Shown here: positions 29,608 to 38,032 of the stretch, in pieces
Layout: each line of letters opens with the position of its first letter
Numbering within the stretch: position 1 is the first letter of the stretch
Source: Hyphomicrobiales bacterium
Lineage (GTDB): Bacteria > Pseudomonadota > Alphaproteobacteria > Rhizobiales > Rhizobiaceae
Length of the DNA: 64,000 bases
NCBI GenBank assembly: GCA_900469475.1
Contig: UBXG01000002.1
Coordinates: 508,577-572,576, forward strand
Reading direction: 5' to 3'
Translations under genes and position numbers: made by a program
Notes under the pieces: model-generated
Database searches by the model: none
What the model saw: the letters and a program-made list of their open reading frames with translations, nothing else
What the model was told of the DNA's origin: nothing

Positions 29608-30075
29608 ATGGAACAGGAACTACAGGCCCGCGCAGCTCACCTCGCCGGCATTCGCGAGAAAGCCGAAGCGGAAATGGCGCGCATAGGCATCGATGCTGCC
29701 TTCATCGACAGGCTGGTCGATACATTTTATGGACGCGTTCAGTCACATCCCCGGCTCGGGCCAGTCTTCGAGGGACGCCTTGCCGGACGCTGGCCGGACC
29801 ACATGGAGAAGATGAAACGCTTCTGGTCCTCCGTCGCCTTCAAGAACGGCGCTTATGGCGGCAAACCGGTGCAGGCACATCTCGGCGTCGGAGGAATGAG
29901 CGCCGGTCTCTTTCCTGAGTGGCTGGCGCTTTTCTCCGAAACGCTTGGCGACATCGCACCTTCGGCGGAGGCCAAAACCTGGTTCATGGCGACAGCCGAA
30001 CGCATCGCCAAGAGCCTGACGCTCTCGCTCTTCTATAATCCTGCACTGGACGATCCCGCGAGGACGACGGCTTAA
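29608..30075 (+). CDS. Group III truncated hemoglobin
   Basis: This 155-aa globin has the group III pattern: LVDTFYGRVQSHPRLGPVF, then RWPDHMEKMKRFWSSV, and GAYGGKPVQAHLGV, whose H91 fits the proximal haem ligand. It ends PEWLALFSETL. Group III truncated globins are poorly understood; some are linked to nitrosative stress. AGGAG is 7 bases before the ATG at 29608. It is divergent from mbfA, 254 bases away, which may reflect shared iron/haem control, though I see no second Irr box. Confidence 0.92.
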   Translation: MEQELQARAAHLAGIREKAEAEMARIGIDAAFIDRLVDTFYGRVQSHPRLGPVFEGRLAGRWPDHMEKMKRFWSSVAFKNGAYGGKPVQAHLGVGGMSAGLFPEWLALFSETLGDIAPSAEAKTWFMATAERIAKSLTLSLFYNPALDDPARTTA

Positions 30076-30237
30076 GGCAGGCCCGCGAAAATACGGAATT
30101 CGACAGCAGATGCCGACGGGCACGCGATCGATGAAGTTCAGAACTTCGTCGGCATCAACTGCGGCATGAGTGATCGATACGATTCTCTTGACGGCGGCAA
30201 GCCGCTTCAAACCCGCCGCCGTCAGATCAGGCAGTAC

Positions 30238-30795
30238 CTATGCATGTGCTTTGCGATAAGCTGCGACCGCAAGCCAGATTGCAGAAAGCAGGAAGTAGAA
30301 GGCTCCGAATGCCGCATAGGGAACGATATCCAGAATTGTCGGCGCGACGGTGCCGAGGGATCGACTGAGCATGAAACCGCCGGCAAGCGCCGACTGCGCA
30401 CCGCTCAAGATCATTACCCATTGAGCGCCATAGATACGCCAGCGCCTTACGCCGGTGTAGAGTTGCAGCAGGCCCGAGAGGATCGCCCAAGCCCCAAACA
30501 CGGCCAGAACGGCATAGGTGCTATTGTCGGTGGCTACCACAACGGCGAGCGCCGTGATGATGCTGACGAAAACATTTAACGTTTGGGACGGATTGACCTT
30601 CAGGCCGCCGTTAACCCGGGCGTCGACCAGATTGGCCAGGGCATCCCACACAGGATAGATAACCAGCAGAAACGCGACGGATGGCGATTTTGCACTGAGG
30701 AGGATCGCGGCTGCAATCCAGACGATCGAGAACAGGGCACGTGTAAAATAGTAGGACTGCAGCCAGTTGGGCTGGGGTGAAATGCGGCTTTGCAT
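30238..30795 (-). CDS. DUF308 / HdeD-like membrane protein
   Basis: The 185-aa protein has about six transmembrane helices in paired repeats (FSIVWIAAAILL, FGAWAILSGLLQLYTGVRRW, YAAFGAFYFLLSAIWL), the DUF308 layout of acid-resistance protein HdeD. AAGGAG stands seven bases before the start. It is divergent from a TetR gene, and a palindrome overlaps its predicted promoter, so the TetR protein probably controls it. The transported or sensed compound is unknown. Confidence 0.88.
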   Translation of the reverse strand: MQSRISPQPNWLQSYYFTRALFSIVWIAAAILLSAKSPSVAFLLVIYPVWDALANLVDARVNGGLKVNPSQTLNVFVSIITALAVVVATDNSTYAVLAVFGAWAILSGLLQLYTGVRRWRIYGAQWVMILSGAQSALAGGFMLSRSLGTVAPTILDIVPYAAFGAFYFLLSAIWLAVAAYRKAHA

Positions 30796-30819
30796 CGGAA
30801 GGCTCCTTGTATTTCTCTA

Positions 30820-30831
30820 CCTACTAGTAGG
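30820..30831. promoter_or_regulatory. Operator palindrome 1 (TetR-type) upstream of DUF308 gene
   Basis: CCTACTAGTAGG is a perfect 12-bp palindrome covering the predicted -10 (TACTAG) of the minus-strand promoter. It shares CCTACTA with the second site at 30911-30928. Confidence 0.6.
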
Positions 30832-30852
30832 AAGATAAATTTGTCGAGTCAA
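30824..30852 (-). promoter_or_regulatory. Predicted promoter of DUF308 gene
   Basis: On the minus strand, TTGACT, a 17-base spacer and TACTAG occur 29-57 bases upstream of the start codon. The -10 lies within operator palindrome 1. Confidence 0.5.
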
Positions 30853-30910
30853 CATTGGCTCGAACACCATTTCGTGAGAGCCGGAAGTGGTATGGCTATC
30901 TTGACAATTC

Positions 30911-30928
30911 GCCTACTAAAAGGTAGGC
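30911..30928. promoter_or_regulatory. Operator palindrome 2 (TetR-type) in front of tetR gene
   Basis: GCCTAC-TAAAAG-GTAGGC is an inverted repeat of 6+6 bases directly after TTGACA (30901) and six bases before the tetR start. The position suits autorepression. Confidence 0.6.
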
Positions 30929-30934
30929 AGCGAC

Positions 30935-31519
30935 ATGAAATCAATAGCTTCGACTTCAGAAAAAATTCTCGACATCGCGCAGTCTCTTATCGTGGCCGGA
31001 GGCTACAACGGCTTCAGCTATGCCGACATCTCCGCCGCGATCGGTATCCGGAAGGCAAGCATCCACCATCACTTTCCGACAAAGGCCGAACTGGTTTCGG
31101 TGCTCGTGGGCCGTTACAGGCAGCAGACGGAAACGGGTCTGAAGTCTTTGCGCGAGGGGATCTCGAGCCCTGCGGAACAGCTGCAGGCCTATGTGAGCTA
31201 CTGGCACTCATGCATTCGGGACGCCTCGCTGCCCTTCTGCGTCTGTGCGATGCTCGCCAGCGAGATGCAGATGCTGCCGGAGGATGTCGCATCCCAGGTA
31301 CGTGGCCATTTTCATAGCCTTGCCGGATGGCTTGCGTCGGTGCTGCGGGCTGGAACCGAGAATGGCTTCTTCCAGCTGGACAAGCAACCCGAGGAAGAGG
31401 CGCAAATCCTGATGGCCTCGGTTCATGGGGCAATGCTCTCGGCGAGAGCTTTCGGCGATCCAGGACTGTTCATCGCAATCGTTGCACCCCAGATCGCCAG
31501 GCTTCAAGCCCCGGATTGA
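30935..31519 (+). CDS. TetR/AcrR-family transcriptional regulator
   Basis: This 194-aa protein has the N-terminal helix-turn-helix (ILDIAQSLIVAGGYNGFSYA, then IGIRKASIHHHFPTKAELV) at residues 9-60 and an all-helical effector domain (CVCAMLASEMQMLPEDV) of the TetR_C type. The divergent DUF308 gene with two palindromes in between marks it as a local autoregulator. The ligand is unknown. Confidence 0.94.
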   Translation: MKSIASTSEKILDIAQSLIVAGGYNGFSYADISAAIGIRKASIHHHFPTKAELVSVLVGRYRQQTETGLKSLREGISSPAEQLQAYVSYWHSCIRDASLPFCVCAMLASEMQMLPEDVASQVRGHFHSLAGWLASVLRAGTENGFFQLDKQPEEEAQILMASVHGAMLSARAFGDPGLFIAIVAPQIARLQAPD

Positions 31520-31572
31520 CGGAGAGTTGCCGGGACCAAACTCAAAGCGACGACGGCTTACGCCCACCAGTC

Positions 31573-32487
31573 TCAGGCTTTCGTGGCGAAAACGGTCGCC
31601 CCGATACTCGCGGAAACCACGAGCGCGGTGCCGAACATCTGAGACGCCGTCATCGGTTGCGACAGAATGACAAAACCGGCGACAGCGCCGATGGCGGGTT
31701 CGAGGCTCATGAGGATGCCGAAGGAAGATGTCGGCATGCGTTTAAGCGCCACCATTTCCAGCACATAGGGCAGCAGCGGCACGAGCAACGCCAAGCCGGC
31801 TATTTCAAGAAGGCCGAAGGCCGTCAGATTAGGGACCGCAGAGGCATAGCCGAAGGGCGTGGAGACGACCGCGGCGATCAGCAGGGACATGGAAAGACCC
31901 TCGAGTCCCTCAAAGGCATTGCCGACCTTCTTCGTCAAAAGAATGTAGCAGGCCCATCCCGCTCCGGCACCGATGGCAAAGAGGATGCCGGGAAGATTGC
32001 CGACCCACTCTTCGCCATCATAGGCCAGCAGCAGAACGCCGATTGCCGCAAGGATCGGCCAGAGAAGCTGGCGGCTGAGCCCGAAGCCGAGGGTCGCGAC
32101 CAGCAACGGCCCGAGAAACTCGATAGCGACGGCAAGGCCCAAGGGAATGCGCGCGATTGCCGAAAAGAAGGAAGTCGTCATCAGCGCCGATACGGTGCCG
32201 AGCGCCAGCACGCCGAGCCATTGCGAGCGGCTGTAGCTCATGATCTTGGGCCGGACGATGATTGCCAGCGCGATGGAGGCGAAGACGAGCCGCAGCCAGG
32301 TCGCGCCCGCCGGCCCATAGGCATGGATGATCGGGGAGGACAGTGCCGAGCCGAACTGGATTGACGACATGGACATGACGCACATCAGCACGCCGGCGGC
32401 AATGCCACCGGTCGATGGCGCAACATCCGGATGCGGCATCAAGGCCGCGCCGCCATCCGTGCCACTCTCGACAAGCTTCTGTTTCAT
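31573..32487 (-). CDS. EamA/RhaT-family exporter, RhtA-like
   Basis: This 304-aa protein has ten transmembrane helices in two EamA repeats. QFGSALSSPIIHAYGPAGATWLRL in the first repeat and ALKRMPTSSFGILMSLEPAIGA in the second match RhtA, the threonine/homoserine exporter. GGGAG five bases before Met at 32487 favours this start over the ATG four codons upstream. It converges on the TetR gene and may follow the amidohydrolase divergon independently. The substrate is probably an amino acid or related metabolite. Confidence 0.88.
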   Translation of the reverse strand: MKQKLVESGTDGGAALMPHPDVAPSTGGIAAGVLMCVMSMSSIQFGSALSSPIIHAYGPAGATWLRLVFASIALAIIVRPKIMSYSRSQWLGVLALGTVSALMTTSFFSAIARIPLGLAVAIEFLGPLLVATLGFGLSRQLLWPILAAIGVLLLAYDGEEWVGNLPGILFAIGAGAGWACYILLTKKVGNAFEGLEGLSMSLLIAAVVSTPFGYASAVPNLTAFGLLEIAGLALLVPLLPYVLEMVALKRMPTSSFGILMSLEPAIGAVAGFVILSQPMTASQMFGTALVVSASIGATVFATKA

Positions 32488-32583
32488 AACCTCTCCCATC
32501 CGGCGAGGCTTTTTAGAAGCTTAGACTTATGCTGACAAATTCAAACTTTTCATCCTGCAATCAGGCAGTTTGATGCAAGCATC

Positions 32584-33609
32584 TCAAGCCTCGAGACCCT
32601 TCAGCACATTTGCAACGTTGAGGCCGATCTCGGGCACGCCATAACCGCCCTCCATGCAGACGAGGACGGGCAGCCCGGCGGCCGCGATGCGCTCACCCAT
32701 GCGGACGAAATCCTGCGAGGTCAGCTTGAAGAAGGAAATCGGATCGCGCTCGAACGTATCGACGCCGAGCGAGAGCACGATCGCCTCCGCGCCGAATAGC
32801 TTGATGCGGGCGAGCGCATCATCGAGTGCCGCCGACCAGACTTCCCATGGCGTGCCGCGCGGCATGGGGTAATTGCGGTTGGCGCCCAACCCATTGCCCT
32901 CACCCTTCTCGTCGGCATGACCGAGGAAATAGGGAAAGGCATGGATGGGATCGCCATGGAGCGACGCCGTGAAAACATCGCCGCGCCGGTAGAATATGTC
33001 CTGTGTGCCGTTGCCGTGATGGAAATCGACATCGAGCACGGCAACCTTGGCGGCGCCATGATCACGCAGGCGCTGCGCCGCGACGCCGGCATTGTTTATG
33101 AAGCAATAACCGCCGAAGAGATCGATGCCGGCGTGATGGCCGGGCGGGCGGCAGAGCGCGAAGGCAAAGCGATGGCCGGCGTGCAGCCAATCGGCGCCGG
33201 TCAGGGCGCAGCGCATGGACGCGAGCGCAGCCTCATAGGAGCCTTTGGTGATGGAGGTATCGGCAGCATTGGCATAATGGCCGATCATGCCGACGATATT
33301 GTTAGGCACGCGTTGGCTGGTGCGCCTGACGGGAAAGGAGTTGGCGATCGCTTCGCCCTTGTAACCAGCGGCGACCCAGCGCTCCCAGACCACACCGAGA
33401 AAATCGAGATAGGCCGGATCATGCACCTTGCGCGCCGTCTCCAATCCATGAGCATCAGGCGCAACCACATCGGTAAAGCCGGCTTCCTTCACGGCGGCCA
33501 GGATCCATTCGGCGCGGAAGGGCGCTTCGAAGGGCGTGACGAGCTGGCCGTCATGCAGCTCGGTCTTGGCATCCCTCAGCTTATGATCCTCCGAATAGAT
33601 GACGCGCAT
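32584..33609 (-). CDS. Acetylpolyamine amidohydrolase (class II HDAC-like)
   Basis: At 341 aa the protein matches the length of the Mycoplana enzyme. The metal-site residues fall at the same numbers: H158/H159 in PPGHHAG, D195 and H197 in DVDFHHGNGTQ, D284 in LGVDTFE, and Y323 in EGGYG. It removes acetyl groups from acetylated polyamines such as acetylputrescine through a zinc-bound water. The start at MRVIYSED has AAGGAGG six bases upstream. It is divergent from a HAD gene. Confidence 0.93.
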   Translation of the reverse strand: MRVIYSEDHKLRDAKTELHDGQLVTPFEAPFRAEWILAAVKEAGFTDVVAPDAHGLETARKVHDPAYLDFLGVVWERWVAAGYKGEAIANSFPVRRTSQRVPNNIVGMIGHYANAADTSITKGSYEAALASMRCALTGADWLHAGHRFAFALCRPPGHHAGIDLFGGYCFINNAGVAAQRLRDHGAAKVAVLDVDFHHGNGTQDIFYRRGDVFTASLHGDPIHAFPYFLGHADEKGEGNGLGANRNYPMPRGTPWEVWSAALDDALARIKLFGAEAIVLSLGVDTFERDPISFFKLTSQDFVRMGERIAAAGLPVLVCMEGGYGVPEIGLNVANVLKGLEA

Positions 33610-33758
33610 CGTCCCCTCCTCCTTCGCCGGCATTGTTCTGCTGATGGCACGAAGGCTTACATGCATCGCGCCCCGGAAAAAAGAGCGGGATGTGGCCTTG
33701 AATGCTGCTGCAAACAACTGCACCTTCCGCCCACGTTCGAGGAATTGGAGGCGGCGGC

Positions 33759-34364
33759 ATGAAACTCCTGATGGTCGATGTCGACGGCGTGCTGGTGCAT
33801 GGCCGCCCGGGTGACGGACTGCCGCTGTTCACCTATCTGGAGCGCGATCTCGGCTTGCGGCTTGAGGCGCTGCAAGAGGCATTCTTCAAAACCTGTTGGC
33901 CTGACATCGTCACTGGTCGCGACGTGCTAGAGCCGAGGCTTGCTGAGGTTCTCGGGAAGATTGCGCCCCACGTTAGCGCCCGAACCCTGATCGACTACTG
34001 GTTCGAGAATGATTCTCGCCTGGACCACGGCCTGCTCGAGGACCTCGCCGCACTGAGGGCCGGGGGAACGAAGATGTTCCTCGCCACCAATCAGGAGCAT
34101 ATGCGCGCCGCCTATCTGATGGAGAATCTCAGGCTCTCCGACTATTTCGACGGCATTTTCTATTCCGCGATGCTGGGTTACCAGAAGCCGGCGCCGGAGT
34201 TCTTCCGGCTGGCGACCGAGCGCGTCGGCATCGCGCCCGGCGACATCGCCTTCATCGACGATTACCCCGCCAATATCGAAGCCGCCCGGCATTTCGGCTG
34301 GAAAGCAATGCATTGGGCGCCAGGCTCGAAGCTGGAAGATGCGCTCGCGGCCTTTTCGCGCTGA
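33759..34364 (+). CDS. HAD-superfamily hydrolase
   Basis: This 201-aa protein has HAD motif I DVDGVLV (residues 6-12), motif II FLATNQEHMR, motif III with Lys in LGYQKPAPEFF, and motif IV IAFIDDYPANI. A helical cap (about 20-95) suggests a C1-type phosphatase of small metabolites. The start is at MKLLMVDVDG behind GGAGG. An in-frame ATG 19 codons upstream would overlap the ribosome-binding site of nothing. It nearly touches the convergent GNAT gene (2 bases between ends). Confidence 0.92.
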   Translation: MKLLMVDVDGVLVHGRPGDGLPLFTYLERDLGLRLEALQEAFFKTCWPDIVTGRDVLEPRLAEVLGKIAPHVSARTLIDYWFENDSRLDHGLLEDLAALRAGGTKMFLATNQEHMRAAYLMENLRLSDYFDGIFYSAMLGYQKPAPEFFRLATERVGIAPGDIAFIDDYPANIEAARHFGWKAMHWAPGSKLEDALAAFSR

Positions 34365-34366
34365 AA

Positions 34367-34888
34367 TCACAGGGAAATCCGCTTGTAGAAGATGGTCGTG
34401 TCGCACAACCCGCCCTGCGGCCACAAGGCGTAATCGGGGATGACGCCGACGCGCTCCCAGCCGAGGCGGGGGTAGATGGCTTCGGCGTCGCTGCCCGTCG
34501 CCGTGTCGAGCACCAGCAAGGTCTTGCCGATACGCGCGGCTTCGCGCTCCGCCGCTTCCATCAACAGCCGAGCAAGCCCCTTGCCTCGCGCGGAGCTGTG
34601 CACCAGCAGTTTTTTGAGATCGCCACGATGCGGCTGGTTCGGCATCTGTGCAGCGCCGACCTGCACCGTTCCGACCACCCTGCTCTCAATTACGGCGGCG
34701 AAAAGCAGTGTCGCGCCACTTTCGACGCTGTCGGCCACGCCCTGCCAATACGGCAATGCGTCGGCTGCCCCATAAGGCTGCATGAAGCCGACGGAAGCGC
34801 CGCCGTTGACGCAATCGGCGAGCACATCGCAAAGATCCGGCAGGGCAGTGCGAGCCTCGGCGGCGGAGAGAAGACGAATATCAGGCAT
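34367..34888 (-). CDS. GNAT-family N-acetyltransferase
   Basis: The 173-aa protein has acetyl-CoA motif A KKLLVHSSARGKGLARLLM and motif B around EAIYPRLGWERVGVIPDYA, ending in FYKR. That layout is seen in GNATs acting on small amines or amino acids. The start is 34888 with AAGGA eight bases upstream. It is in an operon with the XRE-cupin regulator, 17 bases downstream of it, so the regulator may sense the substrate. Confidence 0.9.
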   Translation of the reverse strand: MPDIRLLSAAEARTALPDLCDVLADCVNGGASVGFMQPYGAADALPYWQGVADSVESGATLLFAAVIESRVVGTVQVGAAQMPNQPHRGDLKKLLVHSSARGKGLARLLMEAAEREAARIGKTLLVLDTATGSDAEAIYPRLGWERVGVIPDYALWPQGGLCDTTIFYKRISL

Positions 34889-34905
34889 GAAAAGATCCTT
34901 GGGTG

Positions 34906-35478
34906 TTATGAACGGCCGCGATCGAGGATGACGCTGTAGCGCGCCGGCACCTCGCCGGGATTGTGGAAGGCGTGGCCATCGCCGACACCCATGAACAGAC
35001 AATCGCCGGGCATGAGATGATGGGCGACATTGCGATGCGTCACCTCCATCTCGCCCTCGAACAGCCAGACATGCTGGGTCATGCCGGCGCTTGCCGTATT
35101 CGGCGGGAAGATAACGCGCGCGCCGGCGGGGAAGATGACCTCGACAACATCGACCTTCGAACCCGTTGCCGGCGGCGAGACGGCGCGTCTGACATAGCCG
35201 GTTCCGGGGTCGCGCCAGATCGCCTGCTGCGCATGGCGGGAAAGCGGCGACACCTCCTCGTCCTCCTCGGCAAAGAAGGCCGAGAGCGAAAGGCCAAGCG
35301 CTGCGCAAAGCCGCGACAGCAGCGAGGCCGTCGGGCTGGCCTCCGCCCGCTCGATGCGCGAGATCATGGCACGGCTGACGGCCGAGGCATTGGCGAGTTC
35401 ATCCAGCGTCAGGCCGCGGGCGATGCGCAGCTCCTTGATACGCGCGCCAATCGCCATTTCCAGATCATCAACCGCCAT
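34906..35478 (-). CDS. XRE-family regulator with C-terminal cupin domain
   Basis: The 190-aa protein has an N-terminal HTH_3 (residues 12-66: LRIARGLTLDELANASAVSR, ISRIERAEASPT) and a C-terminal cupin_2 (about 110-185: HVWLFEGEMEVTH, LMPGDCLFMGVGDGHAFHNPG). It acts as a small-molecule-responsive repressor. The downstream acetyltransferase is its operon mate. An inverted repeat TCTCAT...ATGAGA (35501-35528) lies in its promoter and could be the operator. Confidence 0.93.
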   Translation of the reverse strand: MAVDDLEMAIGARIKELRIARGLTLDELANASAVSRAMISRIERAEASPTASLLSRLCAALGLSLSAFFAEEDEEVSPLSRHAQQAIWRDPGTGYVRRAVSPPATGSKVDVVEVIFPAGARVIFPPNTASAGMTQHVWLFEGEMEVTHRNVAHHLMPGDCLFMGVGDGHAFHNPGEVPARYSVILDRGRS

Positions 35479-35658
35479 TCTCTGTGTCTCTCATCTCGAA
35501 ATTCTATTATATGAGAAATACACGTTCTTATGATGGAATCAAGTGCGCGTCGGCGCTCCCTTGTGGCGGGGCCGGAAAGGCTAACATAACGTGAAGATAG
35601 CCACCAAAACCCTGCTTTTCCGCTTTGCGGCGCGGGGCGGCGCTGCTATATGGCGCGC

Positions 35659-37482
35659 ATGAGCACCAATTCCACCACTCCGCTTTCGCACATCCGCAAC
35701 TTCTCGATCGTGGCCCATATCGACCATGGCAAATCGACGCTGGCCGACCGCCTGATTCAGACGACGGGCGGCCTTGCCGAACGCGAGATGTCGGAGCAGG
35801 TGCTGGACAATATGGAGATCGAGCGCGAGCGCGGCATCACCATCAAGGCCCAGACGGTGCGCCTGCACTACAAGGCGAACAATGGCGAGACCTATATCCT
35901 CAATCTGATCGACACGCCCGGACACGTCGACTTCGCCTATGAAGTCTCGCGCTCGCTGTCGGCCTGCGAGGGATCGCTGCTTGTTGTCGACGCCTCTCAG
36001 GGTGTTGAGGCGCAGACGCTCGCCAACGTCTATCAGGCGATCGACAATAATCACGAGCTCGTCACCGTCCTCAACAAGATCGACCTGCCGGCCGCCGAGC
36101 CCGACCGCATCAAGGATCAGATCGAAGAGGTCATCGGCATCGATGCCTCCGACGCCGTTTTGATCTCGGCGAAGACCGGCCTCGGCATTCCCGACGTGCT
36201 CGAAGCCATCGTCCACAAGCTGCCGGCGCCGAAGAGCCCGGGCGGCGAAAAGGCACCGCTGAAGGCGCTGCTGGTCGACAGCTGGTACGACACCTATCTC
36301 GGCGTCATGGTTCTCGTGCGCATCATCGATGGCACGCTGACCAAGGGCCAGACCATCCGCATGATGGGGACTGACGCGAAGTACCAGATCGAGCGCGTCG
36401 GCGTTCTCACGCCGAAGATGGTCGCCGTCGACAGCCTCGGCCCTGGCGAAATCGGCTTCATCACTGCCTCGATCAAGGAAGTGGCCGACACCCGCGTCGG
36501 CGATACCATCACCGAGGACAAGCGCCCGACCGCCGAGGCCCTTCCGGGCTTCAAGCCGGCGCAGCCTGTCGTGTTCTGCGGCCTCTTCCCGGTCGATGCC
36601 GCTGATTTCGAAGACCTGCGCTCGGCCATGGGCAAGCTGCGCCTCAACGATGCCAGCTTCTCCTTCGAGATGGAATCGTCCGCCGCTCTCGGCTTCGGCT
36701 TCCGCTGCGGCTTCCTTGGCCTGCTGCACCTGGAAATCATCCAGGAGCGCCTGGAGCGCGAATTCAATCTCGACCTGATCGCGACGGCTCCTTCGGTCGT
36801 CTATCAACTCACCATGACGGACGGCACGGAGATCGAGCTGCATAATCCGGCCGATATGCCCGACGTTGTCAAGATTTCCGAATTCCGCGAGCCGTGGATC
36901 AAGGCGACGATCCTGACGCCGGACGATTATCTCGGCTCGATCCTGAAGCTCTGCCAGGACCGCCGCGGCATCCAGACCGAGCTGACCTATGTCGGCAACC
37001 GCGCCATGATCACCTACGACCTGCCGCTCAACGAAGTCGTCTTCGACTTCTATGACCGCCTGAAGTCGATCTCCAAGGGCTATGCCTCCTTCGACTACAG
37101 CCTGACCGACTATCGCGAGAGCGACCTCGTCAAGATGTCGATCCTCGTCAATGCTGAGCCGGTGGACGCGCTCTCCATGCTCGTACACCGCTCCGCCGCC
37201 GAAAAGCGCGGCCGCGTCATGTGCGAGAAGCTAAAGGACCTGATCCCGCAGCACATGTTCCAGATCCCGATCCAGGCCGCCATCGGCGGGCGCATCATCG
37301 CCCGCGAGACGGTGAAGGCACTGCGCAAGGACGTGACCGCCAAGTGCTACGGCGGCGACGCCACCCGCAAGCGCAAGCTGCTCGACAAGCAGAAGGAAGG
37401 CAAGAAGCGCATGCGGCAGTTCGGCAAGGTCGAAATCCCGCAGGAAGCGTTTATCGCCGCACTGAAGATGGGGGATGAGTGA
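35659..37482 (+). CDS. lepA: Elongation factor 4 (ribosomal back-translocase)
   Basis: This 607-aa GTPase has G1 [10 protein letters not shown]2 RERGIT, G3 DTPGHVDF, G4 NKID and SAKTG. The LepA-specific C-terminus reads [20 protein letters not shown]. It acts on stalled or high-salt-stressed ribosomes. Two in-frame ATGs (35650 and 35659) compete; neither has a clear ribosome-binding site, and I take the one giving MSTNSTTPL. The last codon lies in a perfect hairpin shared with the convergent GFA gene. Confidence 0.98.
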   Translation: MSTNSTTPLSHIRNFSIVAHIDHGKSTLADRLIQTTGGLAEREMSEQVLDNMEIERERGITIKAQTVRLHYKANNGETYILNLIDTPGHVDFAYEVSRSLSACEGSLLVVDASQGVEAQTLANVYQAIDNNHELVTVLNKIDLPAAEPDRIKDQIEEVIGIDASDAVLISAKTGLGIPDVLEAIVHKLPAPKSPGGEKAPLKALLVDSWYDTYLGVMVLVRIIDGTLTKGQTIRMMGTDAKYQIERVGVLTPKMVAVDSLGPGEIGFITASIKEVADTRVGDTITEDKRPTAEALPGFKPAQPVVFCGLFPVDAADFEDLRSAMGKLRLNDASFSFEMESSAALGFGFRCGFLGLLHLEIIQERLEREFNLDLIATAPSVVYQLTMTDGTEIELHNPADMPDVVKISEFREPWIKATILTPDDYLGSILKLCQDRRGIQTELTYVGNRAMITYDLPLNEVVFDFYDRLKSISKGYASFDYSLTDYRESDLVKMSILVNAEPVDALSMLVHRSAAEKRGRVMCEKLKDLIPQHMFQIPIQAAIGGRIIARETVKALRKDVTAKCYGGDATRKRKLLDKQKEGKKRMRQFGKVEIPQEAFIAALKMGDE

Positions 37483-37497
37483 GGCTTAGCCTCACTC
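37477..37497. terminator. Perfect hairpin spanning both convergent stop codons (lepA / GFA)
   Basis: GAGTGAGGC-TTA-GCCTCACTC is a 9-bp perfect stem with a 3-base loop. The lepA TGA is in the left arm (37480-37482) and the GFA TGA in the right arm (37492-37494, minus). It can fold on either strand. T-runs are lacking, so strict rho-independent termination is uncertain. Confidence 0.7.
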
Positions 37498-37947
37498 CTG
37501 CGCCATATACTCCTTCGTCAGCCCTTCATACTCCTCCATCGCCGGGAGCGCTGAGTAGCTGTGCTTGGCCGGTGTCGCTACCCAGGGCAGCTTTTCGCTT
37601 GCCCAGGTCTCGATGAAGGGCGTGAACCAGCTGACGTTATCAAGCATGGTGGCGCGGACGTTGACGAACCAATCGACCCCTTCGAGCTTCGTGAACAGCC
37701 AGCTCATGCAATGCGGGCAGAAATAGTGATGGATAACATCGCCGTGCAAGCCGCCGATGACGGGTTCGCCCTCAGTCACCTCGAAACCCTCCGTGGGAAT
37801 GGCGGCGCTGAGCGAATAGGGGCCGCCGGTCATGCGCTGGCAGCCGGTGCAGTGGCAGGCCATGGTGAGTATCGGCTTGGCATTGATCTTCAACCGCACC
37901 TGCCCGCAACGGCAACCGCCTTTGCTCGGTAGTTCCAACGTGCTCAT
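37492..37947 (-). CDS. GFA/CENP-V family zinc protein
   Basis: The 151-aa protein has the GFA cysteine pattern: GGCRCGQVRL, CHCTGCQRM and YFCPHCMSWLF, eight cysteines for two zinc ions. Family founder Gfa from Paracoccus binds formaldehyde-glutathione adducts, though most members are uncharacterised. Start 37947 (MSTLELPSKGG) is favoured by GGAGG ten bases upstream. A longer in-frame start at 37989 is possible. The 3' end faces lepA inside a shared hairpin. Confidence 0.9.
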   Translation of the reverse strand: MSTLELPSKGGCRCGQVRLKINAKPILTMACHCTGCQRMTGGPYSLSAAIPTEGFEVTEGEPVIGGLHGDVIHHYFCPHCMSWLFTKLEGVDWFVNVRATMLDNVSWFTPFIETWASEKLPWVATPAKHSYSALPAMEEYEGLTKEYMAQE

Positions 37948-38032
37948 GATGTCATTTCCTCCTATTTCAAAACTGCCGATGTGGGGCACGTCGCCATCGG
38001 ATTGATCGAATGTGCCCGATCATCGGCGATCC

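Noticed and set aside
31327..32364. 345-codon frame over TetR end and RhtA-like gene
   Set aside because: Very charged, Gly/Arg/Asp-rich shadow of a membrane protein gene.
35581..37188. 535-codon frame antisense to lepA
   Set aside because: lepA is certain in the other strand; the shadow has Asp/Arg/Gly-rich sequence typical of complemented coding DNA.
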